Source: Candidatus Bathyarchaeota archaeon (GTDB taxonomy: Archaea > Thermoproteota > Bathyarchaeia > TCS64). Taken from it: a stretch of DNA of 53,354 nt. Positions 15,892 to 24,420 of this stretch are shown in pieces. The stretch is from NCBI GenBank assembly GCA_020346605.1, contig CP070784.1, positions 1,287,221-1,340,574 on the forward strand, in the 5' to 3' direction. Within the stretch, counting starts at the first letter, position 1; each line of letters begins with the position of its first letter. Position numbers and translations under genes: made by a program. The notes under the pieces are model-generated. The model saw only the letters and a program-made list of their open reading frames with translations, did no database searches and was not told the origin of the DNA.

Positions 15892-16329
15892 TCATTTCGA
15901 CTCAAGTTTGACTATATCGGCCGTCCCCGGCTTCCTGTAGCTGTAACCCTTGGGGTGGAACTCCAGCAGGACGTAATCCGGATGGTCGGGCGTCGGGAAG
16001 TAGCTGCTGGCCCACTCGATCTCGCCGTGCAGCCTCACCTTGGTCTCCCCTTCGTCGACGATGGTGGCTGTGCCCTCCCCCCTGATGAAGCCGTTGGATC
16101 CCTCCCCCTTGACGGTCAGGTAGTACTCCACCTTGGGGTTGTTCCGTATCTGGGCGAGTTTGGCTGCGTTGACGCCACCACGGGCTCCCGTGATCACGTA
16201 GAACCTCCCATCAAGATGTATCAGGGTTACGGGACGGACTCGGGGCTGGTTGCCCTCTGCTGTCGCAAGATGGACCACCTGTTCTTTGGCGAAGTGGGAC
16301 TGGAGATCTGTCATAACCTCGTCGCTCAT
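15892..16329 (-). CDS. Pyridoxamine 5'-phosphate oxidase family protein
   Basis: A 145-residue flavin-binding split-barrel protein: V-V-H-L-A-T-A-E-G-N-Q-P-R-V-R-P-V near residue 18 is the usual flavin-phosphate region, followed by G-R-F-Y-V-I-T-G and N-P-K-V-E-Y-Y-L, as in PNPOx-family flavoproteins. Many such single-domain archaeal members bind FMN or F420 and are not involved in vitamin B6 synthesis, so the reaction is open. It converges with the EngB gene 32 bases away. Confidence 0.8.
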   Translation of the reverse strand: MSDEVMTDLQSHFAKEQVVHLATAEGNQPRVRPVTLIHLDGRFYVITGARGGVNAAKLAQIRNNPKVEYYLTVKGEGSNGFIRGEGTATIVDEGETKVRLHGEIEWASSYFPTPDHPDYVLLEFHPKGYSYRKPGTADIVKLESK

Positions 16330-16448
16330 GTCGATCGAGACTATCGTGCAAGGCGATGCTAAAAAACCGATCCTTGTTCTGTTAGTATCCTCGCGCGCAA
16401 TCAGGGAGAAGCGTCACTCAGCAACAAGGTGAAATAGGTGAAATATCG

Positions 16449-16751
16449 ATGAAATTCGTCTGGTTCTTCGAGTTCAACCCTGAGGACGCCGAGAAGGTCA
16501 GCGAAAGGAACAGGGCGTTGGACATGGACATCGAGAAGGATCCGGAGTTGTTTCCGAAACTCCACCCCTCACACATGATGGGGCTCTGCAAGGGCTTCAG
16601 GATAGTCGAGGCCGACAGCGAGGAGCTGCTGATACGCCTGGCGATTCACCTCTACCCCTACGAGAACTGGGAGTTCCAGCCCATCTTCGAGTTCGCCAAA
16701 GTCTCTCAGACGTGGCGCAAGATGAAGAAACTGGGGTTCTCCCGGTCCTGA
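16449..16751 (+). CDS. DUF3303-like small protein
   Basis: A 100-residue soluble protein starting M-K-F-V-W-F-F-E-F. The pattern, a first beta strand, an E-K-V-S-E-R-N helix, then strands ending in W-E-F-Q-P-I-F-E-F, matches dimeric alpha-beta barrel proteins such as DUF3303. No catalytic residues can be named. GGTGA at 16437-16441 precedes the ATG. Its role is not known. Confidence 0.65.
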   Translation: MKFVWFFEFNPEDAEKVSERNRALDMDIEKDPELFPKLHPSHMMGLCKGFRIVEADSEELLIRLAIHLYPYENWEFQPIFEFAKVSQTWRKMKKLGFSRS

Positions 16752-16847
16752 AATCGGTGGATCTCTGACGCGATCGCCGTCGTGGATGGTCGATCTACGC
16801 CCGTTCACGTTTTATCTGATGGATTGTAGGATATCCTAGGTCTGACT

Positions 16848-17849
16848 ATGTTCCTACCTGAAGGTCGTTCCTACGAGCTCTCCCAGAGGCTCCTCAGGGG
16901 AGCCATCGACATCCATGTCCACGCCGGCCCCCACATCACCAGCAGCCCCAGGAGGGTGGACCCCTTCCAGGCCGCAGTCCAGGCCAGGGATGCGGGGATG
17001 CGGGCCATCGTCTTCATGGACGTCTTCGAGATGAGTAACGGCACAGCGTGGCTGGTCAACAGGGTCGTACCAGACTTCAAGACATACGGCGGGATCATCC
17101 TGAACACAGTCTACGGGGGGATGAATCCCCGGGCCGTCAAGACCGCGATCCGCTACGGGGACGGCGCCAAGTACGTCAGCTTCGGTGCTCACTCCACATA
17201 CTACCAGGCCGTCAGGGAGGGCCGAGTCGTCGACGGGCGCTTCGTTTCCCTCAGCAAGCTCTACCCCAAGTTCGAGGAGGAGCTCGATCGCTGCATCAGG
17301 ATCCCCATCCAGGATGCCCCGGGACCGGAGCTCGACGAGATCCTAAGGCTCCTTGCGGAGAACGCGCACATCTACATGATCACTGGGCACGTCTCCGTGG
17401 AGGAAGCCATGCGCCTCGTAGAGCTAGCCACAGAGTACGGCATCGAGAGGGTCGTTGTCTCTAGCGCCGTAACTAAGATAGCTGACATGGATCAGCTGCA
17501 GTACTTCGCCGAGAAAGGAGCTTTCATAGAGTACACCTTGGCGGCGTACACGCACACAATGTCCGTCCCCAAGACCCATTACTACGTTGAGAGGGAGTAC
17601 GCATCCATCGACGAGGGCATGAGCGAGGGACCGGGCGGGGGCGTCAAGCTCGTGGTCGAGCAGATACGCGAGCTCGGCGCAGAACACTGCATAATCGCCA
17701 CCGACTTCGGCGTCTACACCCTCCCAGAGCCAGTGGAGGGACTCAGGGAGTTCATCGCCTGCCTCCTCGACCTGGGAGTGCCCGAGGAGGACATCGTCAG
17801 GCTCTCGAAGGAGAACCCGGAGAAGGTGCTCGGTCTGATGAACGTCTGA
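16848..17849 (+). CDS. DUF6282-type amidohydrolase-like protein
   Basis: A 333-residue protein. It has the metal-binding signature of the amidohydrolase/PHP superfamily: D-I-H-V-H-A-G-P-H near residue 21, D-A-G near 49, a central V-S-F-G-A-H-S near 108, I-T-G-H-V-S near residue 178, and near 279 I-A-T-D-F-G, where the last Asp could bind metal. This matches the DUF6282 group, whose substrate has not been established. A TATA-like TTTTATC lies at 16810-16816, 32 bases before the ATG. Likely a hydrolase of a small cyclic amide or similar compound; that is inference from the superfamily. Confidence 0.7.
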   Translation: MFLPEGRSYELSQRLLRGAIDIHVHAGPHITSSPRRVDPFQAAVQARDAGMRAIVFMDVFEMSNGTAWLVNRVVPDFKTYGGIILNTVYGGMNPRAVKTAIRYGDGAKYVSFGAHSTYYQAVREGRVVDGRFVSLSKLYPKFEEELDRCIRIPIQDAPGPELDEILRLLAENAHIYMITGHVSVEEAMRLVELATEYGIERVVVSSAVTKIADMDQLQYFAEKGAFIEYTLAAYTHTMSVPKTHYYVEREYASIDEGMSEGPGGGVKLVVEQIRELGAEHCIIATDFGVYTLPEPVEGLREFIACLLDLGVPEEDIVRLSKENPEKVLGLMNV

Positions 17850-18199
17850 CTGATGATCGGACTCATCTGCATATTCCGGGCCGCAGAATTCGACGCCGGG
17901 ATAGATGTATGGCTAGACGTCTTCGATATCTGTTATAACGTCTCTTACAGAGTCCATCATCGTGCTCCGCTCGATGTCCAGGATTAAAATTTTTTCCTCG
18001 ATATCCTTTATCTTGCGCAGCTCGATCAGCTCGAGTAATCGTCTTCTGGTAAGGCTACTCTGCCAGCTCATCTCCGTGGCACCTTGAACTAGTCCGTGAA
18101 TCCCTGATACTAAATACGGTTATGGATCTGAAATCTATCCACGCAGGGGAATCCGTCCAGAACTATTATTAGACGTCCGATGCGATGTACTTCTGAAGG
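17850..18199. other. 350-base stretch holding one possible small gene
   Basis: Between the DUF6282-type gene and the SDH-type protease gene. Apart from the short minus-strand reading frame (17913-18071) and a TATA-like TACTAAATAC near 18106-18115, I see no RNA gene or repeat here. Confidence 0.5.
17913..18071 (-). CDS. Possible small coiled-coil protein (52 residues)
   Basis: A minus-strand reading frame opening M-S-W-Q-S-S-L-T and ending V-I-T-D-I-E-D-V. Nearly the whole product would be one charged amphipathic helix or helical hairpin, with Leu/Ile repeats (L-L-E-L-I-E-L-R-K-I-K-D-I-E). CGGAG lies directly before the ATG, close for a ribosome binding site. Its AT content is above that of neighbouring genes. 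No known family; it might also be chance. Confidence 0.35.
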   Translation of the reverse strand: MSWQSSLTRRRLLELIELRKIKDIEEKILILDIERSTMMDSVRDVITDIEDV

Positions 18200-19048
18200 A
18201 TGATGAGCGCCCTCGACGCGATCTTCAACAACATCTGGGTCCTGTTTCTCTTTTTCACACTCCTCTATCCCAGGTTCCAGCAGTCTGCCCTCCAGAGGGC
18301 AAGGCGTAGGGAGCTGACGAACCTCGGGAACCGTAGGGGCTCCAACGTCATCACCCTGATCCACCGGCAGGAGACCATCTCCCTGCTGGGCGTCCCCATC
18401 AGCCGGTACATCGACATCGACGACAGTGAGGAGGTGCTCAGGGCGATCAGGCTCACCCCGGACGAGACGCCAATCGACATCATCATTCACACTCCGGGCG
18501 GGATCGCACTCGCAGCGACCCAGATCGCCCTCGCGCTGGAGGCTCACCCCGCCAAGAAGACGGTGATGATCCCCCACTACGCCATGAGCGGGGGCACCCT
18601 CATCGCCCTCGCCGCTGACGAGATAATGATGGACCCCCACGCAGTCCTCGGCCCTGTGGATCCCCAGCTCGGCGACCAGCAGGGGATGTACGCCGCCTCC
18701 TCCATCCTCAAGGTGGTGGAGACGAAAAAGACCGACGAGCTCGACGACAGGACGCTCTACCTCGCCGAGGAGTCCAGGAAGGCGCTGGCCCAGATTAAGA
18801 AGCTGGTGAGGACGTTGGTGAGGGACATCCGCGACGAGGAGGAGACCGAGAAGATAGTCGAGGAGCTGGTGAGCGGGAAGTACACCCATGACTTCCCCAT
18901 CACCGCGGAGGAGGCCTGCGAGCTCCTGGGGGCCTGCGTAAACAGGGAGCTCCCGCGGGAGGTGTACAGCCTGATGAGCCTCTACAAGATGGAGACCCGG
19001 CCCAGGAGGCCCAGCGTCGAGTTCGTCCCGGTCTCGAGCAGAGAGTGA
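18200..19048 (+). CDS. SDH-family Clp-fold serine protease
   Basis: A 282-residue protease of the serine dehydrogenase proteinase (SDH/SppA-like) family. An N-terminal membrane helix (I-F-N-N-I-W-V-L-F-L-F-F-T-L-L-Y) should anchor it. The Clp/crotonase fold is marked by I-I-H-T-P-G-G near residue 96; the nucleophile is probably Ser in M-S-G-G-T near residue 131, the Asp is in G-P-V-D-P-Q near 154 and the His in T-H-D-F-P-I near 231. The enzyme would cut membrane or signal peptides; natural substrates are unknown. Start is ATG 18200 or 18203. Confidence 0.85.
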   Translation: MMSALDAIFNNIWVLFLFFTLLYPRFQQSALQRARRRELTNLGNRRGSNVITLIHRQETISLLGVPISRYIDIDDSEEVLRAIRLTPDETPIDIIIHTPGGIALAATQIALALEAHPAKKTVMIPHYAMSGGTLIALAADEIMMDPHAVLGPVDPQLGDQQGMYAASSILKVVETKKTDELDDRTLYLAEESRKALAQIKKLVRTLVRDIRDEEETEKIVEELVSGKYTHDFPITAEEACELLGACVNRELPREVYSLMSLYKMETRPRRPSVEFVPVSSRE

Positions 19049-19126
19049 GATCTCTACGGTCAGCTGCTGACCCATAAACTGAAATCCCGAGGATAACATT
19101 CAGATCCATCCCCCAGAGGAGGCCTC

Positions 19127-19645
19127 ATGTTGCTGAACAAGGACGAGATCAGGGCGCTCATCGAGGAGCAGGGGCTCATCTCCAACTACAACGATCTGGA
19201 CACCCAGCTCCAGCCCGCGGGTTTCGACCTCACCCTTCGCGAGGTCTACTCCTTCGCTGGTAGCGGCAGCGTCGACTTCTCTAACCTGGAGAGGGTGATT
19301 GCGGGCACGGAGCCGTTTCTCTCGGACTTCGACGGCTGGTACTGGATGCCTGAGGGCAGCTACATCGTGGTCTACAACGAGGAGGTGAGGATGCCCCTCG
19401 ACGTTGCTGCACTGGCCAGGACCCGCTCGACGCTTCTGAGGAACGGGGCGGTCATCGAGACGGCGGTCTGGGACCCTGGCTACAAAGGGAGGAGCAGCTC
19501 CCTCCTCGTCGTCCACAACCCCTACGGGATCAGGTTCAAGAAGGACGCACGGATCGCACAGCTCATCTTCTTCAGGATACTAGAGGTCGGCGAAGGCTAT
19601 GGCGGCGCATACCAGAACGAGCGCCTCAAGAAGTCGTCCTCATAA
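19127..19645 (+). CDS. dUTPase/dCTP deaminase-family nucleotidohydrolase
   Basis: A 172-residue enzyme of the dCTP deaminase/dUTPase superfamily, which keeps uracil out of DNA. It shows Q-P-A-G-F-D-L-T-L near residue 26, R-T-R-S-T-L-L-R-N-G near 105, the W-D-P-G-Y-K-G strand near residue 123 and I-A-Q-L-I-F-F-R near 148, in the family order. The G-x-x-x-E-T-A-V-W-D-P-G-Y motif fits either activity; length and archaeal origin favour dUTPase or the bifunctional type. Thymidylate synthase at 32670 would use its product dUMP. Confidence 0.85.
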   Translation: MLLNKDEIRALIEEQGLISNYNDLDTQLQPAGFDLTLREVYSFAGSGSVDFSNLERVIAGTEPFLSDFDGWYWMPEGSYIVVYNEEVRMPLDVAALARTRSTLLRNGAVIETAVWDPGYKGRSSSLLVVHNPYGIRFKKDARIAQLIFFRILEVGEGYGGAYQNERLKKSSS

Positions 19646-19692
19646 CCCCGGAACACCTGACCAGAACGCCGATTGTCAGAAATGCGTCTGGC

Positions 19693-19709
19693 GCCGCCCT
19701 TTTTGCGGC
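19693..19709. terminator. Hairpin with T5 loop after the dUTPase gene
   Basis: GCCGC-CCTTTTT-GCGGC, a five-base-pair stem holding a C-C-T5 run, lies 48 bases after the stop of the dUTPase gene and before the TATA-like box of the next gene (about 19721-19731). Confidence 0.3.
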
Positions 19710-19766
19710 ATCCGTGTCGTTAAGTATTTAAACGCACCCCTGTTGAACCTAGGCATTGGTGAAGGT

Positions 19767-21263
19767 ATGAGCAGCCTGTTCAGGTCCCGGCTGGCGAAGG
19801 AGTTCGACGACAGGACGGCGCAGTTCCACACGTCCGTGGTGGAGGACCTGCGCATCTTCGAGGACGACATCAACGGCACCGAAGCACACGACATCATGCT
19901 CCACGAGCAGGGCATCATCCCGCAGGAGGCCCTCGGCAAGATCCTCGGAGCCCTGGAGGAGATCAGGGCGGAGTGGCGCAGGGGAGAGGTGGAGATCGGC
20001 ACCGAGTACGAGGACGTGCACGAGTACATAGAGGGCAGGGTCATAGAGAGCGTAGGCATCGAGGTCGGCGGCATGATCCACACGGGGAGAAGCAGGAACG
20101 ACCAGGTGGTCGTGGACATGCGCCTCAGGGTCAGGGAGGAGCTTCTCGCCATCACGGGGCAGCTCCTAGAACTCGTCTCCGCACTGCTCGGACGGGCAGG
20201 GGAGAACACCGAGACCACCATGATGCTCTACACGCACGGGCAACACGCCCAGGTAGGCACCTTCGCTCACTACCTGGTCTCCTACGCCGACGCCTTCATC
20301 AGGGACTCGGAGCGGCTCATGGAGTGCTACGGCAGGGTGAACCTGAACCCTCTGGGCTCTGGCCCCGTCGGCGGCACCAGCATCGGAGTCGACAGGCAGA
20401 TAACCAAGGAGCTCCTGGGTTTTGACGGCCTGGTCGAGAACAGCATCGACGCCACCAGCGGCAGGGACTGGGCGGTGGAGACCGCCTCCAGCTGCGCCAT
20501 ATTGATATCCAACCTGAGCCGGGCCGCCACTGACCTTCTGGAGTGGTCCTCCGTGGAGTTCGGGTATGTCGAGCTCGCCGACGAGTACGCCTCCTCGAGC
20601 AGCATCATGCCCCAGAAGAAGAACCCCTCCACGCTGGAGCTGATCAGGGGCAAGTCCGCTGAGGTCTACGGCTGCCTCACCGAGCTGCTCACCATGGTGA
20701 AGGGGGTCAACAGCGGCTACTACCAAGACCTCCAGCAGACGAAGATACCCCTATGGAGGTGCCTGGACACGACGAGGACCAGCCTTGAGGTTATGACGGG
20801 GATTGTCTCGACCCTGGCGGTGAGGCCGGAGAAGATGCGGGAGAGGCTGGAGGGGAGCCTTGTCGTTGCCGTGGAGCTCGTCGAGATGATGGTGATGGAG
20901 GCAGAGCTCTCCTTCCGGGAGGCGTATAGGCTCGTCGCGGCCCTCGTGAGGGACGCAGTCGAGAAGAGAAAAGCCCTGTCCGACCTCAGACCTGCAGATC
21001 TGGACAAGTTCGCGAGGGAGGTCCTCGGGAAGCCTCTGGAGGTCGACGAGGCCCTCATCAGGGAGGCGACCGACCCCGAGTCCTGCCTAATGCGGCGGAA
21101 ATCCGAGGGGAGTCCCCATCCTGTCCAGGTCGGGAAGATGCTGGAGGGGAGGGCGCGTGTCCTGGATGAGCTGAGGGTTCGCCTGAAGGCGAAGGACGAC
21201 GCAGTCTCCCGTGCCATGGAGAACCTGAGGCTAAAAGTAGAGGATTACGTGGTATCCGGCTAG
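19767..21263 (+). CDS. argH: Argininosuccinate lyase
   Basis: A 498-residue enzyme that splits argininosuccinate into arginine and fumarate, the last step of arginine synthesis. The fumarase/aspartase superfamily signature S-S-S-I-M-P-Q-K-K-N-P lies near residue 275; the H-T-G-R-S-R-N-D-Q block near residue 104 and T-H-G-Q-H-A-Q near 152 complete the active site. Length is near the usual 460-500. I start at ATG 19767 after GGTGA; an upstream in-frame extension has no such support and crosses the TATA-like element near 19725. No argG is beside it, so the rest of the pathway lies elsewhere. Confidence 0.95.
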   Translation: MSSLFRSRLAKEFDDRTAQFHTSVVEDLRIFEDDINGTEAHDIMLHEQGIIPQEALGKILGALEEIRAEWRRGEVEIGTEYEDVHEYIEGRVIESVGIEVGGMIHTGRSRNDQVVVDMRLRVREELLAITGQLLELVSALLGRAGENTETTMMLYTHGQHAQVGTFAHYLVSYADAFIRDSERLMECYGRVNLNPLGSGPVGGTSIGVDRQITKELLGFDGLVENSIDATSGRDWAVETASSCAILISNLSRAATDLLEWSSVEFGYVELADEYASSSSIMPQKKNPSTLELIRGKSAEVYGCLTELLTMVKGVNSGYYQDLQQTKIPLWRCLDTTRTSLEVMTGIVSTLAVRPEKMRERLEGSLVVAVELVEMMVMEAELSFREAYRLVAALVRDAVEKRKALSDLRPADLDKFAREVLGKPLEVDEALIREATDPESCLMRRKSEGSPHPVQVGKMLEGRARVLDELRVRLKAKDDAVSRAMENLRLKVEDYVVSG

Positions 21264-21361
21264 CCCCTTCATGTATCAGCCATCTGTCTCATCGATACGT
21301 ATCAGGGACAAGGTGCACGGCCTCATAACGTATAAGTAGAGACAAGAACCGCTGGATCCTT

Positions 21362-21391
21362 GTGCCCCCGAAACCTGTCCCATGGGGGCAC
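21362..21391. repeat. Perfect 8-bp stem in a GC-rich leader
   Basis: GTGCCCCC at 21362-21369 pairs with GGGGGCAC at 21384-21391 around a 14-base loop. It lies at the expected start of the transcript driven by a TATA-like AACGTATAAGTAG (about 21328-21338). A direct repeat ACGCAGG follows at 21390-21396 and 21411-21417. This could be a structured leader or a small RNA before the gene at 21513. Confidence 0.45.
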
Positions 21392-21512
21392 GCAGGCCTG
21401 GGGCCCGGGTACGCAGGACCTTCCGCTCAGGGGGTCTTGGAGGGCCCATCATTTTACATCAGAGCCACAGGAAACAGGTTTAAACCCGGCGGGGAGCCTA
21501 TTCTAGAACACT

Positions 21513-22259
21513 ATGAGGAGGGCCACCATCATCGTCCTCGTCGCCGTCATCCTCGGCGGCGTGGTGTTCTTCGAGTACTGGAGCTTCTCCCAGTTCCCCA
21601 AGATAGACTTCGAGCTCAGTCCTCTAGAGGATCTACTGGTCGATGTGAGCTGGGAGTACGATTATTTCAAGGAAGACGTCAAGGTTGGTTCCTACGTTTG
21701 GTGGGTAGAGTCGAAGGATACACGCGACGGTGAGACTGTATACGTCGCCCGTTCTAGGACCTCTGTCGAGCATGAAGGGAAGCCCGTGGAATTGGTCAGC
21801 GTCTACGTTTTCAGCAAGATGCTGGTTCCGCTGGAGTACCGGCTCAACGTGTCTTTGGAAGGCGAGGAGCAGTTCGTAGAGTGCTTCTTCGAAGGATGGA
21901 GCGTAATCGCATCACTGAGCATGGAGGGCCACCGCGTTGAGGAGCCTCTGACGCTGGAGGAGGGCACGGTGCTCGTCGACTACTTCATGCCCGGTCACTG
22001 GGACCTCTTCTTCAGAGCCTTCACACTCCCTCCGGGAAGGCGGGTAGCCTTCAACGCCTACATACCCCAGGTCCTAGCGGTAAACGACTTGGAACTCGTT
22101 GCGGACAAGGCGCCCAAGACCACAACCATCGACGGCACTGAGTACGAGTGCAATGTCGTGAGGGCGCCGGAGATAAACATCTGGTTCTACTTCTACGAGG
22201 GGGATCTAATCAAGATGGAGGACACGGAGCAGAATATAGTCCTCTCAAGGTCAAGCTGA
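21513..22259 (+). CDS. Signal-anchored hypothetical protein
   Basis: A 248-residue protein with an N-terminal hydrophobic helix (I-I-V-L-V-A-V-I-L-G-G-V-V-F-F) followed by a beta-rich extracytoplasmic part. The strands T-V-Y-V-A-R-S-R-T, V-E-L-V-S-V-Y-V-F and Y-R-L-N-V-S-L-E recall LolA/RseB-like half-barrel proteins that carry lipids, but I cannot place it in a named family. The ATG at 21513 lies after a long leader with possible RNA structure. Confidence 0.6.
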   Translation: MRRATIIVLVAVILGGVVFFEYWSFSQFPKIDFELSPLEDLLVDVSWEYDYFKEDVKVGSYVWWVESKDTRDGETVYVARSRTSVEHEGKPVELVSVYVFSKMLVPLEYRLNVSLEGEEQFVECFFEGWSVIASLSMEGHRVEEPLTLEEGTVLVDYFMPGHWDLFFRAFTLPPGRRVAFNAYIPQVLAVNDLELVADKAPKTTTIDGTEYECNVVRAPEINIWFYFYEGDLIKMEDTEQNIVLSRSS

Positions 22260-22287
22260 CGTGTGGCCTTTATCGCCCCAGTCGCAT

Positions 22288-23226
22288 CTATCTCGTCGAG
22301 CCCCTCGCAAGTGCCAGCGCGCCCATCAGGACGGCGTCGTCTCCCAGGGGGGTGATCACGATCTCTGGCTCCCTGTTGATGAGGTGTCTCCTGATGTTAC
22401 TCTTGATCGGCTCCAGGACCAGACCGGGGTTGTGGAGGGCTATCGAGCCGCCGACGGTGATGAGCTGCGGGTCGAAGACGTTGACGATATCTGCGAAGCC
22501 GACGGCGTTGACCTCCCCGATCTTCCGGACCACGTGGAGGGCCTGCGAGTTTCCCTTCCTGGCGGCGTCGAAGAGGTTCTCTGAAGTGATGTTCATTGGT
22601 TCCCATCCTGTTGTCTCGCCGAGGATCCCTTGCAGCCTCTCCCCTTGGAGCAGGAGCCGGGCGTAGTCGGGGATGTTGGCCCCGGAGCAGTAGGCCTCCC
22701 AGTGGCCCCTGCACCCGCATCCGCAGACCAGTGGAGAGTCTGGGTCTATGGTCAGGTGGCCCACCTCCACGGCGTTGCCGTCCTTCCCCACGAGGAGGTG
22801 CCCGTCAACGATGGCTCCTCCCCCGAGGCCGGTGCTCAGTGTCACGTAGACGAGGTTGTCTAAGCCCTTGCCTGCGCCGTACTCACTCTCGCCCAGCACC
22901 GCTGCGGAGCAGTCGTTGAGCATCGCAACGGGCACGCCGAAGGCTTCCCTCAGCGGCTCGGCGATGGGTATGACCTTGAAAGGGAGGTTGGGTGTGTCCT
23001 CGATGCTGCCGGTGCTCAGGTCGATGGGGCCGATGGAGCCCACGCCGATGGAGGCCGGCGCCGCACTGAGCCCTCCTATCATGCGTACAATCTGCCACGA
23101 GACCCCTGCGGCCCCGTTCTCCCTGTCCGTCCTCTCGGACCTCTTCTCCGCGAGCCCTTCCTTGTCCCCGAGGGCGACCCTTACGTTGGTGGCCCCGATG
23201 TCGACGGCAGCGTAGAATCTGCCCAT
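22288..23226 (-). CDS. ROK-family sugar kinase
   Basis: A 312-residue ASKHA kinase of the ROK family. The phosphate-binding start is A-V-D-I-G-A-T-N-V-R; V-T-L-S-T-G-L-G-G-G near residue 133 is the second; the ROK zinc site is visible as G-H-L-T-I then C-G-C-G-C-R-G-H-W-E near 163-176; and I-T-V-G-G-S near residue 263 is the adenosine motif. It should phosphorylate glucose or an N-acetylated hexose. A start at 23238 is possible, but the TATA-like run of T at 23258-23264 favours the second ATG, 23226. Confidence 0.85.
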   Translation of the reverse strand: MGRFYAAVDIGATNVRVALGDKEGLAEKRSERTDRENGAAGVSWQIVRMIGGLSAAPASIGVGSIGPIDLSTGSIEDTPNLPFKVIPIAEPLREAFGVPVAMLNDCSAAVLGESEYGAGKGLDNLVYVTLSTGLGGGAIVDGHLLVGKDGNAVEVGHLTIDPDSPLVCGCGCRGHWEAYCSGANIPDYARLLLQGERLQGILGETTGWEPMNITSENLFDAARKGNSQALHVVRKIGEVNAVGFADIVNVFDPQLITVGGSIALHNPGLVLEPIKSNIRRHLINREPEIVITPLGDDAVLMGALALARGSTR

Positions 23227-23257
23227 GGTGAATCCCATCTAGAAGGTGTACGAGGAT

Positions 23258-23269
23258 AAAAAAAGGGGT
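23258..23269 (-). terminator. C4-T7 terminator of the FAH-family gene
   Basis: On the minus strand the stop of the FAH gene runs straight into CCCCTTTTTTT. The same T run may serve as part of the TATA box of the ROK gene. Confidence 0.5.
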
Positions 23270-24309
23270 TACCCTTTGGCGACGACGGAGATGTTGAGGG
23301 TGCCGATCTTCTCGACCCAGGCCTCTATACTGTCCCCGGGTTTGAGGAACAGTTCCGGGCTCGGCTTGCGGTCCGCTCCCCGCGGCGATGTGTCGGCGGC
23401 GGTACCTGCGCAGGTGCCTCCGCAGATGATGTCTCCCGGATAGAGCGTCATGTCCCTGCTGACGTGGTTGATCCAGAAGGGGTATCCCCGTATCATGTCC
23501 TCATGGGAGCCGTCCTGCCGGACCTCCCCGTTTATCTTCAGCCCCATCCTGAGCCTGTGGGGGTCGCCCACCTCTTCCGCGGTCACCAGGCAGGGTCCCA
23601 TCGGCACCGAGGTGTCGAAGTTCTTGCTCAGGAATAGCCCGTCGTTGCTTCTCCGTCTCCCCGCCGGCGGCGGAGGGATCTGGCTCCTCTTGCTCATGTC
23701 GAGGACGCACGTGTACCCGTAGACATATCCCATGGCCTCGTTCTCGGGGATATCCTTCCCCTTCCTCCCGATCACCGCGCCGACCTCCACCTCGTAGTCC
23801 AGGCGGTCCGTCGAGGCCGGATAAATGACGCTGTCACCGGGGCCGATCACGTTCCTCGCGTGCTTCCAGAAGCCCCAGACGGCGGACTGGCCCTCCCCGT
23901 GCTGCTTCACAAGCTCCTCCCTGGTCACGGTGTTGCCCGTCATCATGGTGTACATCCCGGCGGAGTGGTCGAAGAAGTTGGCTCCCGCCATAGCCAATCG
24001 GGTGGCGAGGCTGGGGAGCGGGGCATGGATCTTCACCTCGTCTGGCTTGAAGACCAATCTCTCGCCTTTCGGCCCTTCCTTGGCGCCATTCTTGACAAGG
24101 GAGATGGCCTCCCCCGCTGCCCTCAGCCCTTCCCCTCCCTCCTCGATGAAGGCAAGCAGTTTGGTGGGGACCTCGGCATCGGCCTTTTCGTAGGGCTGCG
24201 GCACTCCCTTTCCCGTGTTATATGTTGCCCGGGCAAGGTTCAGGTCGACTATCGAGCCGTCCTCGAGGAGGGCTCCCAGTCTCTTGGCTCCGAAAATGAC
24301 TATCTTCAT
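23269..24309 (-). CDS. Fumarylacetoacetate hydrolase family protein
   Basis: A 346-residue protein. After an N-terminal domain, the FAH fold is shown by I-H-A-P-L-P near residue 92, H near 115 (F-F-D-H), the metal-binding E-V-E-V-G-A-V-I-G-R block near residue 173 and D near 198, and K-N-F-D-T near 232, with C-terminal G-D-I-I-C-G-G-T. The family includes hydrolases, decarboxylases and isomerases acting on 2-oxo acids, so the exact reaction is open. This member is monocistronic and about 70 residues longer than the smallest type. Confidence 0.8.
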   Translation of the reverse strand: MKIVIFGAKRLGALLEDGSIVDLNLARATYNTGKGVPQPYEKADAEVPTKLLAFIEEGGEGLRAAGEAISLVKNGAKEGPKGERLVFKPDEVKIHAPLPSLATRLAMAGANFFDHSAGMYTMMTGNTVTREELVKQHGEGQSAVWGFWKHARNVIGPGDSVIYPASTDRLDYEVEVGAVIGRKGKDIPENEAMGYVYGYTCVLDMSKRSQIPPPPAGRRRSNDGLFLSKNFDTSVPMGPCLVTAEEVGDPHRLRMGLKINGEVRQDGSHEDMIRGYPFWINHVSRDMTLYPGDIICGGTCAGTAADTSPRGADRKPSPELFLKPGDSIEAWVEKIGTLNISVVAKG

Positions 24310-24420
24310 GCCAATCGATGAGATATCCGGCTGAATGTATTTAAGCTGAGCCAGTCACTTGCGGAACGGATAGAGTTATAAATCTGGCTGGATGCGGTCT
24401 GGTCGTAGGAGTTTCAGTGA

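Noticed and set aside
18110-19099. Long minus-strand frame opposite the SDH-type protease
   Set aside because: Antisense shadow of a gene with a full catalytic triad.
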